A DNA stretch of 64,000 nt from Sorghum bicolor (taxonomy: Eukaryota > Streptophyta > Magnoliopsida > Poales > Poaceae), in contig NC_012870.2 of NCBI RefSeq assembly GCF_000003195.3, forward strand, positions 39,461,491 through 39,525,490, written 5' to 3'. Positions 9,686 to 21,480 of the stretch are shown here, in pieces. A model generated the notes under the pieces. The model was not told the DNA's origin. It saw nothing but the letters and a program-made list of their open reading frames with translations, and ran no database searches. Position 1 is the stretch's first letter, and every line of letters starts with the position of its first letter. The position numbers and the translations under genes are program-made.

Positions 9686-12636
9686 TGTCACACCCAAATT
9701 TAAGGATAAATTTGAGTACAATAATCTCATATGTGCCCTAGGAATAGTCCCGCACACAAGTCGACAAATTACAAATGTATCATCACAAGTGCCTTACATA
9801 ACGTTTATTACAACACAAATATCAAAGTCTGCAACGAGCAGAAAATATAACTCATAACTAGCTATGATATGATAGCTCCAACACAGGGACGACCGACTGG
9901 GGGATCGCCAACCTAGAAGTCCTCCGGGAATTCCTCGTAATAGCTGTCATCTGTTACCCATCCGGGATTTTGTCTAAAAGAAATATAGAAACAAGCGTGA
10001 GTACATCTCGTACTCCGCAAGCATAACATAGGATTTTATGCGGCTCAAAAAAAGGTCAGACACTGGCAACTACACTTAGCATTTTAATTGGTCAATGTTT
10101 TAATCCTATTTAATCATAAATTATGCTTAAGCTCCCGATTAGCCCACATGAGTACATGATAATAACACTGTTAACCTTCACGGCCAACACCATCACCATC
10201 ACGGTTAACCCACATTAATCATCACGATCAATGCGTTAGATTTTCATAAGTCATTTCCCCATAACCATCCACACCGAACTATTCCGTAAGGGTCCAAGGC
10301 CGCTCATGTCCCAGAGCATGGCTAGTATACCAGTTTGATCAAATTCTGCGCAGAGGTGTGCACTTTTCCCGTAAGTCGTGTTACCCATATGCCCGGGGTT
10401 TGCAAGACCCACTAACACTGCCAAGGTGAGCGAGCAAGGAACACTATGAAGCCTTCCATAGGCCACGTCTAACTAGTTAGGGCTGCGAGGTTTTCTCAGC
10501 AGGCAGATATACAGAACCCCCCTTTCCTATGGCACATTTCCATCATGGCTATACACATAGGAACAGAAGTAGTTCTATACCCAAAGTGGCAAGCCCCTCT
10601 TGCGCCCTTTTGGGTAACCTCTAACCAGCTAGATGAGATCCTACTACTGAGCTAAAGTTAGAGCTATATAACCATCACGGTTGCACTGTAAGTCCCGGAT
10701 AGTCGCTTACAGAGAAGTCCTTACGGAGGGTCTAGGTCAACCTGACTGAAGTCAATTGCACTATAGCCCTTTTCTCAACATTTGTCATCAAATTCATTAA
10801 AGTCAGAGTGATAGTAAAGTCTCAGTTAATTAAAGCACTAGCAAAGCTACCCACATGCATACTACCCATAGGTGTCATAAATATATAGTCAGGTAGCTAG
10901 GATGTCCTTAGGATTATCAAAATTAGACACATGCAGATGCGTAATTAATTAAGTGAATAGGTGTACAAGGGAAACCCATGTTATACTTGCCTTCGGTGAA
11001 GAGGAACTGCTGCTGGTCCTGCTGCTCCTCGGAGTAAAAGGGATCACCCACGGACACGTCACCGTCTGCGCTCGATCGGTACCACACAACAACACGCATT
11101 CCAAGTTCAATCATACAAGCAAACAATCCTTTAGTTAGAACAGTACACCAACAGATCAAAAATGAAATAAAATATTTAAAAACAGAACCTACGTTACGCT
11201 ACGATCACATAGGTACGAATATCACGAAAATCGGAGCTAAAACGACCAAGTTACGAATTTACGGTGATTTTCTATAGGCATTTAATTAATTAAACCTAAC
11301 CCTGAAAATAAAAAGTGGCAAACTACAGAAACAGTAGTACTAACATGTAGAGAATTTAAATACGTATCTAATGCAATTCGAACGGGTCAAATCGGAGCTA
11401 TAACGAATATTTAATGGCCAAATCAAGTTCAGTGGCAATTCTATAATTTCCTGAAAGCGTATTTTGACCTAACCGACGGATAATACGCTTTCTAAAAGAC
11501 AAAGCGTAATTTACGAAATGCGCTAAGGACTGCGGGCGTGATTAGCAAAAAGTTGGGGGTTTCTTTAACCAAATCTACCCTAAAAGGGTACGGGCTCTTC
11601 TCGGCTGTCCGATTGGAAACGGACGCGCGAGATTGAAAGAAGAAACAGAGGGAGAGAGGAGAGGGCGCGCCGGCCGGAGGGGAGGGAGGGCGCGGCGGCG
11701 CTGCCATGGCCGCGGTGAGCAAGCTCGCCGGAGATGCTCGCGCAGGCGCTTCGGAGCTCGGTTTCGCGAACCAAAAACTCCCAGAGAGAGAGAGGAGGAC
11801 AAGGGGAATGCGTCCCCGGCCTCGGAATGGCCCAAAAGTTCCCCCCCCGCAAGGCGTCCGACGGAGCCACCATTGATGGCACCTTCGGAGCTCACGGAAA
11901 CGACCCTAGAGAGCACCGCAATGCTAGGGAGGACGAGGCGCGCTCACCGACGCGAAGAAGGAGGACGAAGACGGCTCAGAACGGCGGGCTTCGTGCGGAG
12001 GTCGCGGCGTCCCGGCGGCGGTTCTTTCTGAGCGCACAGGAACGAGACCGAGGCGAAAAGAGGGGGAAAATGGGGAGGGGAAGAAGGCGCGTGGCTCTCT
12101 GCCCACTTCTTATCCAAGCGCGGGGAGGGGAGAACGTGGGAGCGGACTTCGACTTGGCAGTTCAGCAGAGAGAGAGGAAATCGAGCGGCGGTTTGGGGAA
12201 GGGGATGAACCTGTCCGGTGGGCCCCACCTGTCAGCCGCTATAGAGGGAGAGGGGGAAAGGAGGGAGCCAGCCAGTAGGCTAGCTGGGCCGCGGCCTAGG
12301 AAGGGGGCGCGAGGCGGGGGGGGGGGGTTTGGGCCAAAAGGCCGAATATAGGGAAAGGGGAAAGAGAAAGCTTTTTCCTTTTTATTTTTTTTTCCAAACA
12401 AATTTTTCAAACTGTTTTAAAAATGGAAATTGAATTCAAATTCCTTTGTTCAAAAATCACTCATCACATAAAAGAAGTGCTCCAGCATGTATGCAACAAA
12501 AATTATTATTCTAACTTTATATTAAATTTTAATTATTCCAAATTTATTTATTTTCCTATATTGAAAATTCTCACAAAATAAATTCAATTAAATTCAATTC
12601 ATCTATTTAAAAGAAATAAAATTTTTGGGTGTTACA
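9686..12636 (-). repeat. 3' LTR of Tekay-like element
   Basis: 2951 bp, TGTCACACCC to GGTGTTACA on plus. Bases 11570-12350 are very GC-rich and produce many long chance frames on both strands, plus an uninterrupted run of twelve G at 12316-12327. The intact stretch around 10459 (CCATAGGCCACGTCTAAC) is the unoccupied version of the site where the copia element sits in the other LTR. Confidence 0.9.
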
Positions 12637-12650
12637 ATTCTACCCCCCTT
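12637..12650 (-). other. Polypurine tract of Tekay-like element
   Basis: Minus-strand AAGGGGGGTAGAAT directly abuts the 3' LTR. Confidence 0.85.
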
Positions 12651-12684
12651 AAAAATAATCTCGTCCTCAAGATTGAGACGGTGC

Positions 12685-14400
12685 TTACTCAAAGAGATAC
12701 GGATAAGATTGTCTCAGCTCATCTTCTCTTTCCCAAGTGACTTCTTCTTCTTTATATCGGTGCACTTTACACATCTTTATAACCCGACTCCGGGTCACTC
12801 TTTCCGCTGTTTCTAAGGTCTTGATTGGATATTCCTCATAAGTTAGATCTCCTTCAACAGTGAGTTCCTCCAATGGAATTTGTTCCTCAGGCACTCGCAA
12901 ACATTTCTTCAGTTGCGACACATGGAACACATCATGAATACCCGACATACTCGCAGGCAACTCTAACTGATAGGCCACTTCTCCACGTCTCCTAAGAATT
13001 TTGAACGGTCCAACGTACCTTGGTGCTAATTTACCCTTCATATTAAATCTCCTGACACTCCTCATAGGTGACACCTTCAAGTACACATAGTCGCCTATCT
13101 CAAATGCCAAATCTCTTCTAATATCAGCATAACTCTTTTGCCGAGACTGGGCTACTCTCAAGTTGTCCCGTATTTTCCGCACTTGTTCCTCTGCATCTCT
13201 AAGAACATCAGGTCCAAATACTTGACTCTCACCAGTTTGATTCCAAAACAAAGGTGTTCTACATATCCGCCCATACAATGCTTCAAACGGTGCCGTATCG
13301 AGACTTTTCTGGTAACTATTATTATATGAAAATTCAGCATATGGCAAACTAGTGTCCCAACTGGTACTATACTGTAACGCACATGCTCTCAACATGTCTT
13401 CTAGAATCTGATTTACTCTTTCAGTCTGCCCATCGGTTTGGGGATGATACGCGGAACTAAAGTTCAACTTTGTTCCCAATGATTCATGTACTTTATGCCA
13501 AAACTGTGATATGAACTGTGTACCCCGATCAGACACGATCTTCTTCGGAACTCCGTGCAGACTCACGATTCTATTCATATATAATTTTGCCAACTTTGCA
13601 CCATCATAGTTGGTCTTAACGGGCAAAAAGTGAGCAACTTTAGTGAGTCGATCCACTATTACCCAAATTGAATCATACCCACGCTGAGTGCGGGGCAATC
13701 CTGTGATGAAATCCATACCTACTTCTTCCCATTTCCATTCAGGCACTTGCATTGGTTGCAACAACCCTGCAGGTCTTTGGTGCTCAGCTTTCACCCTCTG
13801 ACAAGTGTCACATATGGCTACATACTCAGCCACATCTCTCTTTAATCCATACCACCAATATTTTTCTTTAAGATCTAGATACATCTTGGTGCTTTCGGGG
13901 TGAATTGAATATGCAGAGTCATGTGCTTCACGCAAGATTGCATCTCGGATGGACTTCACTTCGGGCACACATATTCTCTTCCCAAACCATAGTGTACCAT
14001 TTTCATCCAACCTGAAACCCGGTGCTTTTCCAAGCACTATGTTCTCTGAAATTTCTTTTAATTTCTCATCCTCCAACTGACCTTTGCGGATTTCTTGCTC
14101 TAGGGTGGGCTCTAACTCCAATTCAACAGTGTTGTTCACTAAACCCAAATTGAGATGCTCTATTTCAGCTAGCAACTCTGTGGGAATGAAGGTCAATTGC
14201 AGCCCATTGGCATAGCTCTTTCGACTAAGTGCATCGGCAACAACATTTGCCTTCCTGGGATGGTAATGCACTTCCAGGTCATAAACATTTATTAATTCTA
14301 GCCAGCGGCGTTGCCTTAGGTTCAGATCCGACTGTGTGAAAATATACTTCAAACTTTTGTGATCCGTATAAATATCACACTTGTGTCCAATTAAATAATG
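12685..14400 (-). pseudogene. RNase H end, integrase and chromodomain (Tekay-like pol)
   Basis: Open from 14400 down to the natural end at 12685 (annotated methionine at 14352). The start holds the end of RNase H ([20 protein letters not shown]). The integrase zinc finger ends CDTCQRVK. The core shows MDFITGLP (first Asp), VSDRGTQF (second Asp) and [12 protein letters not shown] (Glu). The GPFKI module follows, then a C-terminal chromodomain-like segment (YPIKTLE to [18 protein letters not shown]), which in chromoviruses is thought to steer integration to heterochromatin. Within this stretch the frame is intact. It is cut off from the rest of the polyprotein by a TAG at 14401-14403, probably a TGG-to-TAG change in the usual tryptophan of KIWRHYL. 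Confidence 0.9.
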
Positions 14401-14403
14401 CCT

Positions 14404-16271
14404 CTAAATCTTTAGAGCATGAACCACGGCAGCTAGCTCCAAATCATGAGTGGGATAGTTCAGCTCATGTTTTCTCAACTGCCTGGATGCATAGGCTACT
14501 ACTCTTCCTTCTTGCATAAGCACACATCCAAGGCCTAGGCGAGATGCATCACAATAAATAGAGAAGGTTTTACTCAAATCCGGTAAGGTCAACATTAGGG
14601 CTGTCGTCAACCTTTTCTTTAGCTCCTCAAAATTTTCTTGGCATTTATCTGACCAAATAAATTTGACACTCTTCTCTAGTAGGGCTGTCATGGGCTTTGC
14701 TAACTTAGAGAAGCCTTCAATAAATCTTCTATAATACCTAGCTAGTCCCAAAAAGCTACGGATCTCACTAGCATTGGTTGGAGGCTTCCAATTTAGCACA
14801 TCCTGTACTTTACTGGGGTCTACGGCTATTCCACCGTTAGAGACCACATGTCCCAAAAATGAGACCTCATTCAACCAAAACTCACACTTGCTTTTCTTGG
14901 CATACAATTTATTCTCTCTAAGCTTTTGCAAGACCAGTCTCAAATGTTCAGCATGTTCTTCTTTTGATTTGGAGAAGATTAATATATCATCAATGAATAC
15001 TACCACGAACTTATCCAAATACTCGATGAACACCTTGTTCATCATATACATGAAGTATGCAGGTGCATTGGTCAGCCCAAATGACATGACTGTATACTCA
15101 TACAAGCCATACCTTGTGGTAAAAGTTGTCTTAGGTATGTCAGTTGCACGGATTTTCAACTGATGGTAGTCAGATCGGAGGTCAATTTTGGAGAACACAC
15201 ATGCTCCTTTCAGTTGGTCAAATAAGTCATCTATTCTAGGCAGTGGGTATTTGTTTTTAATAGTGATTTCATTTAATGACCAATAATCCACACACATCCT
15301 CCTAGTGTCATCTTTCTTATCAACAAAGATTACCGGTGCACCCCAGGGTGAAGAACTAGGACGAATAAACCCTTTTTCTTGTAATTCTTTAAGCTGTTTC
15401 TTAAGTTCCTCTAATTCATTTACCCCCATTCTATATGGTCTTTTTGCTATGGGTGTAGTTCCAGGTAAAAGCTCAACAAGAAATTCAATGTCTCGGTCTG
15501 GTGGCATACCTGGCAACTCGTCCGGGAACACATCAGGGAACTCGTCCACCACCTGGTCTTCTTGATTACCACCACTCAACTGATTCACTGTAGCAGTCGG
15601 CTGAGGCTGAACTACCACGTCCACACTTACTCTGTCCCCACCTGGTGATGTCACCACCACAGACTTCTCCTGACACTGAATTACTGCCCCATGCTGCTTC
15701 ATCCAATCCATTCCAAGTATGAGGTCAATTCCCATGGTTCTCAACACAATAGGTTTCACCTTGAAATCTACCCCCCTTAAGGATATACCAGTGGAGGGGC
15801 TCCAGTAATTAGCTGGCATGTTGCCTCCCGGTGAATTTACTAGCATAGAATTTTTCAGAGCATAAAGTGGGATGCTATGCACTCTAACAAATGCTTGGGA
15901 GATAAATGAATGTGAAGCACCAGAATCAAACAGTACTGTAGCGGGGATGGAGTTGATGTTGAACGTACCCATCATGACCTCAGGTGCTTCCTGAGCTGTG
16001 TCAGTGGACACATGATTCACTCTTCCAGAGAACGGAGGTTGACCAGGCCTCTGATTGCTGTTCTGGTTTTGCTGGACTAGTGGTTTCTGCTTCTTGGGGC
16101 ACTGGTATGCATAGTGTCCCACCTCTCCGCAGCGGTAACCGGCATTGGGATTGCTGCTGGGTGCTGCACTCTTGCCAGGAGCATTGTTGGGCACTCCTTG
16201 GCGTGGTGCTTGGTTGCTGACCTGTTGCTGGGGGCGCTGCTGACTCTGATTTCCATACTGCTGCTGGGGAC
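14404..16271 (-). pseudogene. Zinc knuckle, protease and reverse transcriptase (Tekay-like)
   Basis: Open from 16271 to 14404. In order: a zinc knuckle that has lost its first cysteine ([14 protein letters not shown]; the usual form is CxxCGxxGHxxxxC), an aspartic protease with [13 protein letters not shown] and LILGMDW, then reverse transcriptase ([34 protein letters not shown], and the catalytic FIDD at about 14986-14997) and the beginning of RNase H (FSIYCDAS). YWSLNE in place of the usual YRxLN is a private change. The segment is bounded by in-frame stops at both ends, so no full Gag-Pol can be made. Confidence 0.9.
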
Positions 16272-16274
16272 ATT

Positions 16275-17232
16275 ATTGGTTCTGGTGGTTGTACTGCTGG
16301 TGGTACGGAGGATGCTGAGGAAACTGACCACGGTTCCACTGATTCTGTGGTCCTTGACTGCGCTGAGGGAATCCCTGCTGAGGATATGCACGTGGGCGAG
16401 TGTTGCTGCTCGACGGCTGCCCCTGGAGCTTCGTTTTCTTTGCGTCCATCTCCTTGCGCTTGTTGTCAATGACAATAGCGCGGTTCACCAATTCTTGGAA
16501 ACAAGGGTAGGTGTTGCTCATCAGCTGTAGCTACAGTCCATCATACAATCCCTTCAGAAAGAGACGTTGCTTGTTAGAGTCTCTGGCCACCTCATATGGA
16601 GCATAGCGTGACAGTTGTGCAAACTTGTCACGATACTCACTGACTGACATCGATCCCTGCTTGAGAGACCGGAACTCTTCCGCTTTCAGTTCTATCAGGC
16701 CCTCTGGAATATGATGGGAGCTGAACCCTTCGGTAAACTCCTTCCAGGTGACTGGCAGAGCATTGTTCGGGCGTCCATACTGATAGGACTCCCACCACTC
16801 CTGTGCAGGTCTTTGCAGCTGGCCTGAGGCGTACAACACTTTCTCCAAGTCGCTGCATTGGGCTATGTTCAGCTGCTTCTCGACTGCTTTTAACCAGTCG
16901 TCTGCCTCCAGTGGATCAGAGGCATGGGTGAACACCGGGGGACGTCCTTTCAAGAACTCCCCACGCTTGTCACGGACTTGAACCGGCTGTGGTGCTGCTA
17001 CCGGCTCATTGTTCATACGGTTCATCATGGCTTGCATCAGATTAGCTTGCATACCCATGATCTTCTCAATAGTCATCGGCGGCGGTGGAGGTGGTGGATT
17101 CTCAGGTACACCACTCCCACGGCCACGACCACGGCCACGGCCACGTCCACGACCAGCGCCTGCTCCTTCGGCGTCCATCTTCTTCCAACAAAGATTCAAG
17201 GCTTTTAGTGATCTTCCAAAATAATTATTCAT
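16275..17232 (-). pseudogene. gag (Tekay-like) with one internal stop
   Basis: The likely start is the internal methionine MDAEGAGAGRGRG (about 17178) rather than 17232. A glycine-arginine-rich stretch and a proline run are followed by the capsid-type Gag domain (DPLEADDWLKAVEKQL, EWWESYQYGRP, TWKEFTEGF, LKQGSMSVSEYRDKFAQLSRYAPYEV). A TAG at 16528-16530 interrupts just after FLKGLYDG. The frame continues to 16275 through VNRAIVIDNKRKEMDAKK and a glutamine-proline-rich linker before a second stop. The family role is assembly of virus-like particles. Confidence 0.85.
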
Positions 17233-17849
17233 CGCTTATAATGAATAAAAACAAGACTAGCAGTTTTCTGGACAAGTTTCAAACTCAGCATGTCAGTAAA
17301 CCATGCTTATCTCAGAATCTATAGATCCAATAGGAACATGGTATACATCGTTGGAAAGGTTAAGAAATTCCCTACAAACTTTATGCCGACCACATTTACT
17401 GGTTCCAAAAGTAACATAATCAAAATTGTGGTTTATTAGGTTCTGCTCTGGTTCTCAGTCTGTGCAGGTACAGCAGATTAAAACAGACATATCTCATAGA
17501 CCCAAACAGATAATGAGGTGATTCCAGTTAGAGATGAAAGATATGCCAGTATAGTTTTCACCATAACAATTTCGTAATTTTTGACTGAACCAATAATGAG
17601 ATACAGAATAAACATCACAGACTGCTCCAGAATCAGCATGACTGAGACAAGATAAAGTAACCCAACCTCGAATTTAAACAACATTTACTTCTAAGATTAA
17701 GGTTTAGAAACATGCGAACAGGCCCACATGTTTCCACAATCATATAAAAACTCCAAATCACAATTGTTCATCATCACAAACAGCAACACACTAAAGTTCA
17801 CATGCCACACATTACTGAAATACTCGTGCTAACGTCTAACTAGAAGGTA
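17233..17849 (-). other. Spacer between upstream ORF and gag
   Basis: About 620 bases without a recognisable coding frame or repeat. It would be the leader between the extra ORF and gag. Confidence 0.5.
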
Positions 17850-18776
17850 CTGGGAAATCTAGGGAGCTCTATCCTGCAGAACGAACTTGCGGGGCTTCTT
17901 CTTGTAGATGGGTGGATGTCCAAGCTGACCACGCAGCTCATCCACCTGGCACTGGAGGCGCTTCCCCGCCTACTGTGCCACACGCAGCTCCTGCCTCAGT
18001 GTCACATTCATCTCCTGAATGGCACTAACGTGTCTCACAGTCGTATCCAGGGTACGGTCACCGGCAGGAGGTGCCAGGACATGCTATGTCCTGCCATCTG
18101 GATCGTTTCGGGGAAGGAACCGGTACCTATCCTTCTGCATGGCCTTAAAACGGCGGCCATGGTAGTGAAAGTACGCAGCTTGGGCTGCATCCTCCATGCT
18201 CCCATAGGCGGAAGCACGCCTAACCCTGCTCTGATGGATGGACTCCACCTCATCCGAGTTGTCGACGTTGTTCCGAGCTATGATGATCACCTCGGCCTTC
18301 CAGTAGGTGTTCTCCAATGGGTGCTTGTGCTCCGAGCAGAGGTAGCAGACGGTGGCAGCAAACTCCGGGTAGTAGCTCGCCAACACACCCGTGAGCAGAG
18401 TGTGGTAGTGAGCGTCCTCGTCAGCCTCCATGAACTTGTCCCTGGAGGTCCATCCCATCTCTGAGACAACCTGTGGGTACTGAGGCGTCGGTGCTGAACC
18501 CGTCGATGCGTGGGGTGCAGGCGCAGGTGGTTCAGGTGGAACTGGAGCGGCGGCCTGCGGGATCGATACCGCCATCGGTGTAGGAGCTGAAGGTGTACGC
18601 GTAGGAGACCCCGTGTCCATAGGCTCCTCCTCCTCGCCGCCACCAGAGGCGACGACCTCGGTCTCAGGTACAGGTGCTGATGCTGGTAAAGGTGCAGGTA
18701 CTAGTGCTGGTGCAACTGGCGGAGCACGGGCGGCGGTGAAGAGGGCACGGTACGCGGCTGCGCTGCGACGAGGCAT
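17850..18776 (-). pseudogene. Extra ORF upstream of gag (orf0-like), interrupted
   Basis: Starts MPRRSAAAYRAL at 18776, about 180 bases inside the primer site, and is open for 230 codons to a TAG near 18082. The same frame runs on past this and a second TAG (near 17970) to about 17850, suggesting an original protein near 300 residues. The N-terminal third is alanine-proline rich and acidic (GGGEEEEPMD). The middle looks folded (YHTLLTGVLASYYPEF, CYLCSEHKHPLENTYWKAEVIIIARNN, AYFHYHGRRFK). The tail has a short coiled-coil-like heptad stretch and a basic end (YKKKPRKF). I do not know its function. From memory, an orf0 ahead of gag has been reported in rice RIRE3/RIRE8, which are relatives; a link is likely but untested. 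Confidence 0.6.
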
Positions 18777-18956
18777 ATATAAATTTTATTTTAAGAATTA
18801 GAATCAATATGTTTACATAAATAGAACAGTGGGTAAGAATATATAATTTTAATAAAATAACAAGAAAATAAAGTAAGCAGTGAAATAAATAAAGTGAAAA
18901 TAAAAAATCTTAAAATCGACTGTTTCTACCTAGGTTTGCGTCCTACAGTCAGCCTT

Positions 18957-18968
18957 GCTTTGATACCA
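18957..18968 (-). other. Primer-binding site, tRNA-iMet type (Tekay-like)
   Basis: Minus-strand TGGTATCAAAGC, three bases inside the 5' LTR. It matches the initiator methionine tRNA type (TGGTATCAGAGC) with one change typical of Del/Tekay elements. Confidence 0.8.
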
Positions 18969-18971
18969 ATT

Positions 18972-19754
18972 TGTCACACCTAAATTTAAGGATAAATTTG
19001 GGTACAATAATCTCATGTGCGGCCCAGGAATAGTCACGCACACAAGTCGACAAATTACAAATGTATCATCACAAGTGTCTTACATAACGTTTATTGCAAC
19101 ACAAATATCAAAGTCTGCAACGAGCGGAAAATATAACTCATCACTAGCTATGATATGATAGCTCCAACATAGGGACGACCAACTGGGGGATCGCCAACCT
19201 AGAAGTCCTGTGGGAATTCCTCGTAACAGCTGTCATCTGTTACCCATCCGGGATTTTGTCCAAAAGAAATATAGAAACAAGCGTGAGTACATCTTGTCCT
19301 CCGCAAGCATAAAATAGGATTTTATGCGGCTCAAGAAAAGGTCAGACACTAGCTACTGCAGTTAGCATTTTAATTGGTCAATGTTTTAATCCTATTTAAT
19401 CATAAATTATGCTTAAGCTCCCAATTAGCCCACATGAGTATATGATAATAACACCATTAAGCTTCACAGCCAACACCATCACCATCACGGTTAAGCCACA
19501 TTAATCATCACGATCAATGCGTCAAATTTTCATAAGTCATTTCCCCATAACCATCCACACCTAACTATTTCGTAAGGGTCCAAGGCCGCTCATGTCCGAG
19601 AGCACAGCTAGTATACCAGTTTGATCAAACACTGCACAGAGGTGTGCACTTTTTCCGTAAGTCTTGTTACCCACATGCCCGGGGTTTGCAAGACTCACTA
19701 ACACTACCAAGGTGAGCGGGCAAGGAACACTATGAAGCCTTCCATAGGCCACGT
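18972..19754 (-). repeat. 5' LTR of Tekay-like element, inner part
   Basis: 783 bp starting TGTCACACC on plus, homologous to 9686-10468. It is interrupted by the copia insertion after CCATAGGCCACGT and resumes at 39251. Confidence 0.9.
19750..19754. repeat. TSD of copia element, left copy
   Basis: CACGT; right copy at 39246-39250. The homologous LTR at about 10464-10468 has a single CACGT. Confidence 0.9.
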
Positions 19755-21466
19755 TGAAAGGTCCAAATGGCTAGAGGGGGGTGAATAGCCTATTTTAAAT
19801 TTTCTACAAACTTCAACTAGACAAGTTGATTAATAAAACAAAAGGCGAAGCTATTCTAGCAGTAGCATAACTAAGCTATGCAAGCCACCTACACATGTCT
19901 AGCAAGAAAGCTAAACACTAGTTACAACAAGAAAGCACAACAAGAAGCTTGCTACACTCCTAAACAAGAAGACTAAACTAAACAAGCTAAACAACTAGCA
20001 AGGTAAACAGGTAAGTAAAGGAGTGAAGAGTGATCGTTATACCAATGTTGTAGAGTAGAGATATATCCAACCAATCACTCACTATCATAAGAGAATCCTC
20101 GGCAAGAGATGACACAAGATTTTTTACCGAGATTCACTTGCTTCCCGGCAAGCTACTCCTTGTTGTGGCGATACACCCACTTGATGGATCACGAGCTAAT
20201 TGGCAATCCAAAGCCAAACCCTCAGCAGGTGCCGCACATCCACTCACAAGATGGGGATCCTCCAAGCCACGAGCAATCCACTAGAGTAGCCAATTGCGAT
20301 CTCCCGCGAGGAAGGCTCAAGAACCCCTCACAAATCACTTGGTGAGGCTCGAAACAATCTCCAATCACGAGCTCAACACCACCTCTGCTCCAAGCCGTCT
20401 AGGGCATCGGGAAACACCCAAGAGTAACAAGAAATCCGTAGCAAACTCAAGAATCAAGTGCCACTAAATGCAACTCTCAAAGCAATGCGCTTGAATCTCA
20501 CTCAATCTCACTAGGATTAGCAATCAAGCAAGGAGATGAGTGTTCTCTAGCTCAATGTATGTCTCAAGTAATCAAATGTGCAAGAGTTAACCTCCCAAAG
20601 CCGGCTACCTTCTATTTATAAGCCCCTCAAAGAAACTAGCCGTTGGCTTTTTCACTGGGCTGAAAACGGGGTCACCGGACGCTACTAAGTGAGCATCGGA
20701 TGCTCGACTCCCTGCCTCCGGTGCACTGGAGTTGGCCACGTGTCCGTCCTGAATCTCACATGTCAGATCCTAACGGTCACCTGCGGATCACCGGACGCTC
20801 TGCAGATCCACACCGGACGCGTCCGGTGCACAACGGACTCATGCGCAGAGAGTTCCACAAACCTGCGGGTCACCGGACGCTAAGCACCGGTAGCGTCCGG
20901 TGCTCACTGGACCCATGCGCAGAGAGGGTCGCAAAACACCCGCACACTGGACACTATCCACCGGATGCACTCAGAGAGCGTCCGGTGCTCAACCCTAGGA
21001 ACTCCACCTCCTTTGTAAATGTGCTAACACCAACAAGTGTCCACCACCAAAGTGCATGTGTGTTAGCTTTTCACAAACATTTTCCCAAAGGAGTTAAGTT
21101 AGCACTTTACTAGATCCTAATGCATATGCTCAAGATATGGACCTAGTAGCACTTGATTCGAGAGATGACCATGATTTCCCCTCTTGATAGTCGGCTATCT
21201 ATCCTAAACCCGGTCAATCACTTCTCTACTCATCTTAGACCGGCAAAAGTAACACCCTATGTTTATACCTTTGCCTTGATAACTTTGCTCCACGTCTATC
21301 ACCATGATCTCCACTTCGTGCTTCATCCCTTTGTGATTATGTGGCCACCTTTCCATGCCACCATGCACCTTCATCACATGAGTTGCTATGCCTAACTCAA
21401 ATCACTTAAACACATAGCATTAGCAACTTGGTGTCATTAATTACCAAAACCAAACTTGGGCTTTCA
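19755..21466 (-). repeat. 3' LTR of copia element
   Basis: 1712 bp, about 200 bp shorter than its partner at 37336-39245. The main difference is a deletion of about 185 bp at position 20992. A minus-strand TATA-like CTTATAAATAG is at 20612-20622. Several copies of CACCGGACGC or its complement GCGTCCGGTG occur at 20670-21000. Confidence 0.92.
20612..20622 (-). promoter_or_regulatory. TATA box in copia 3' LTR
   Basis: Minus-strand CTTATAAATAG, conserved in the other LTR at 38202-38212. Confidence 0.6.
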
Positions 21467-21480
21467 ATCTCCCCCTTTTT
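21467..21480 (-). other. Polypurine tract of copia element
   Basis: Minus-strand AAAAAGGGGGAGAT directly abuts the 3' LTR. Confidence 0.88.

Noticed and set aside
11575..12351. Long overlapping frames on both strands (up to 205 codons)
   Set aside because: They lie in the GC-rich part of an LTR, occur on both strands with low-complexity Arg/Gly/Ser content, and are not kept in the same form in the partner LTR (40380-41150).
18084..18776. Host gene for an alanine-proline-rich protein
   Set aside because: It lies between primer site and gag of the Tekay-like element, on the same strand, so it is an element ORF.
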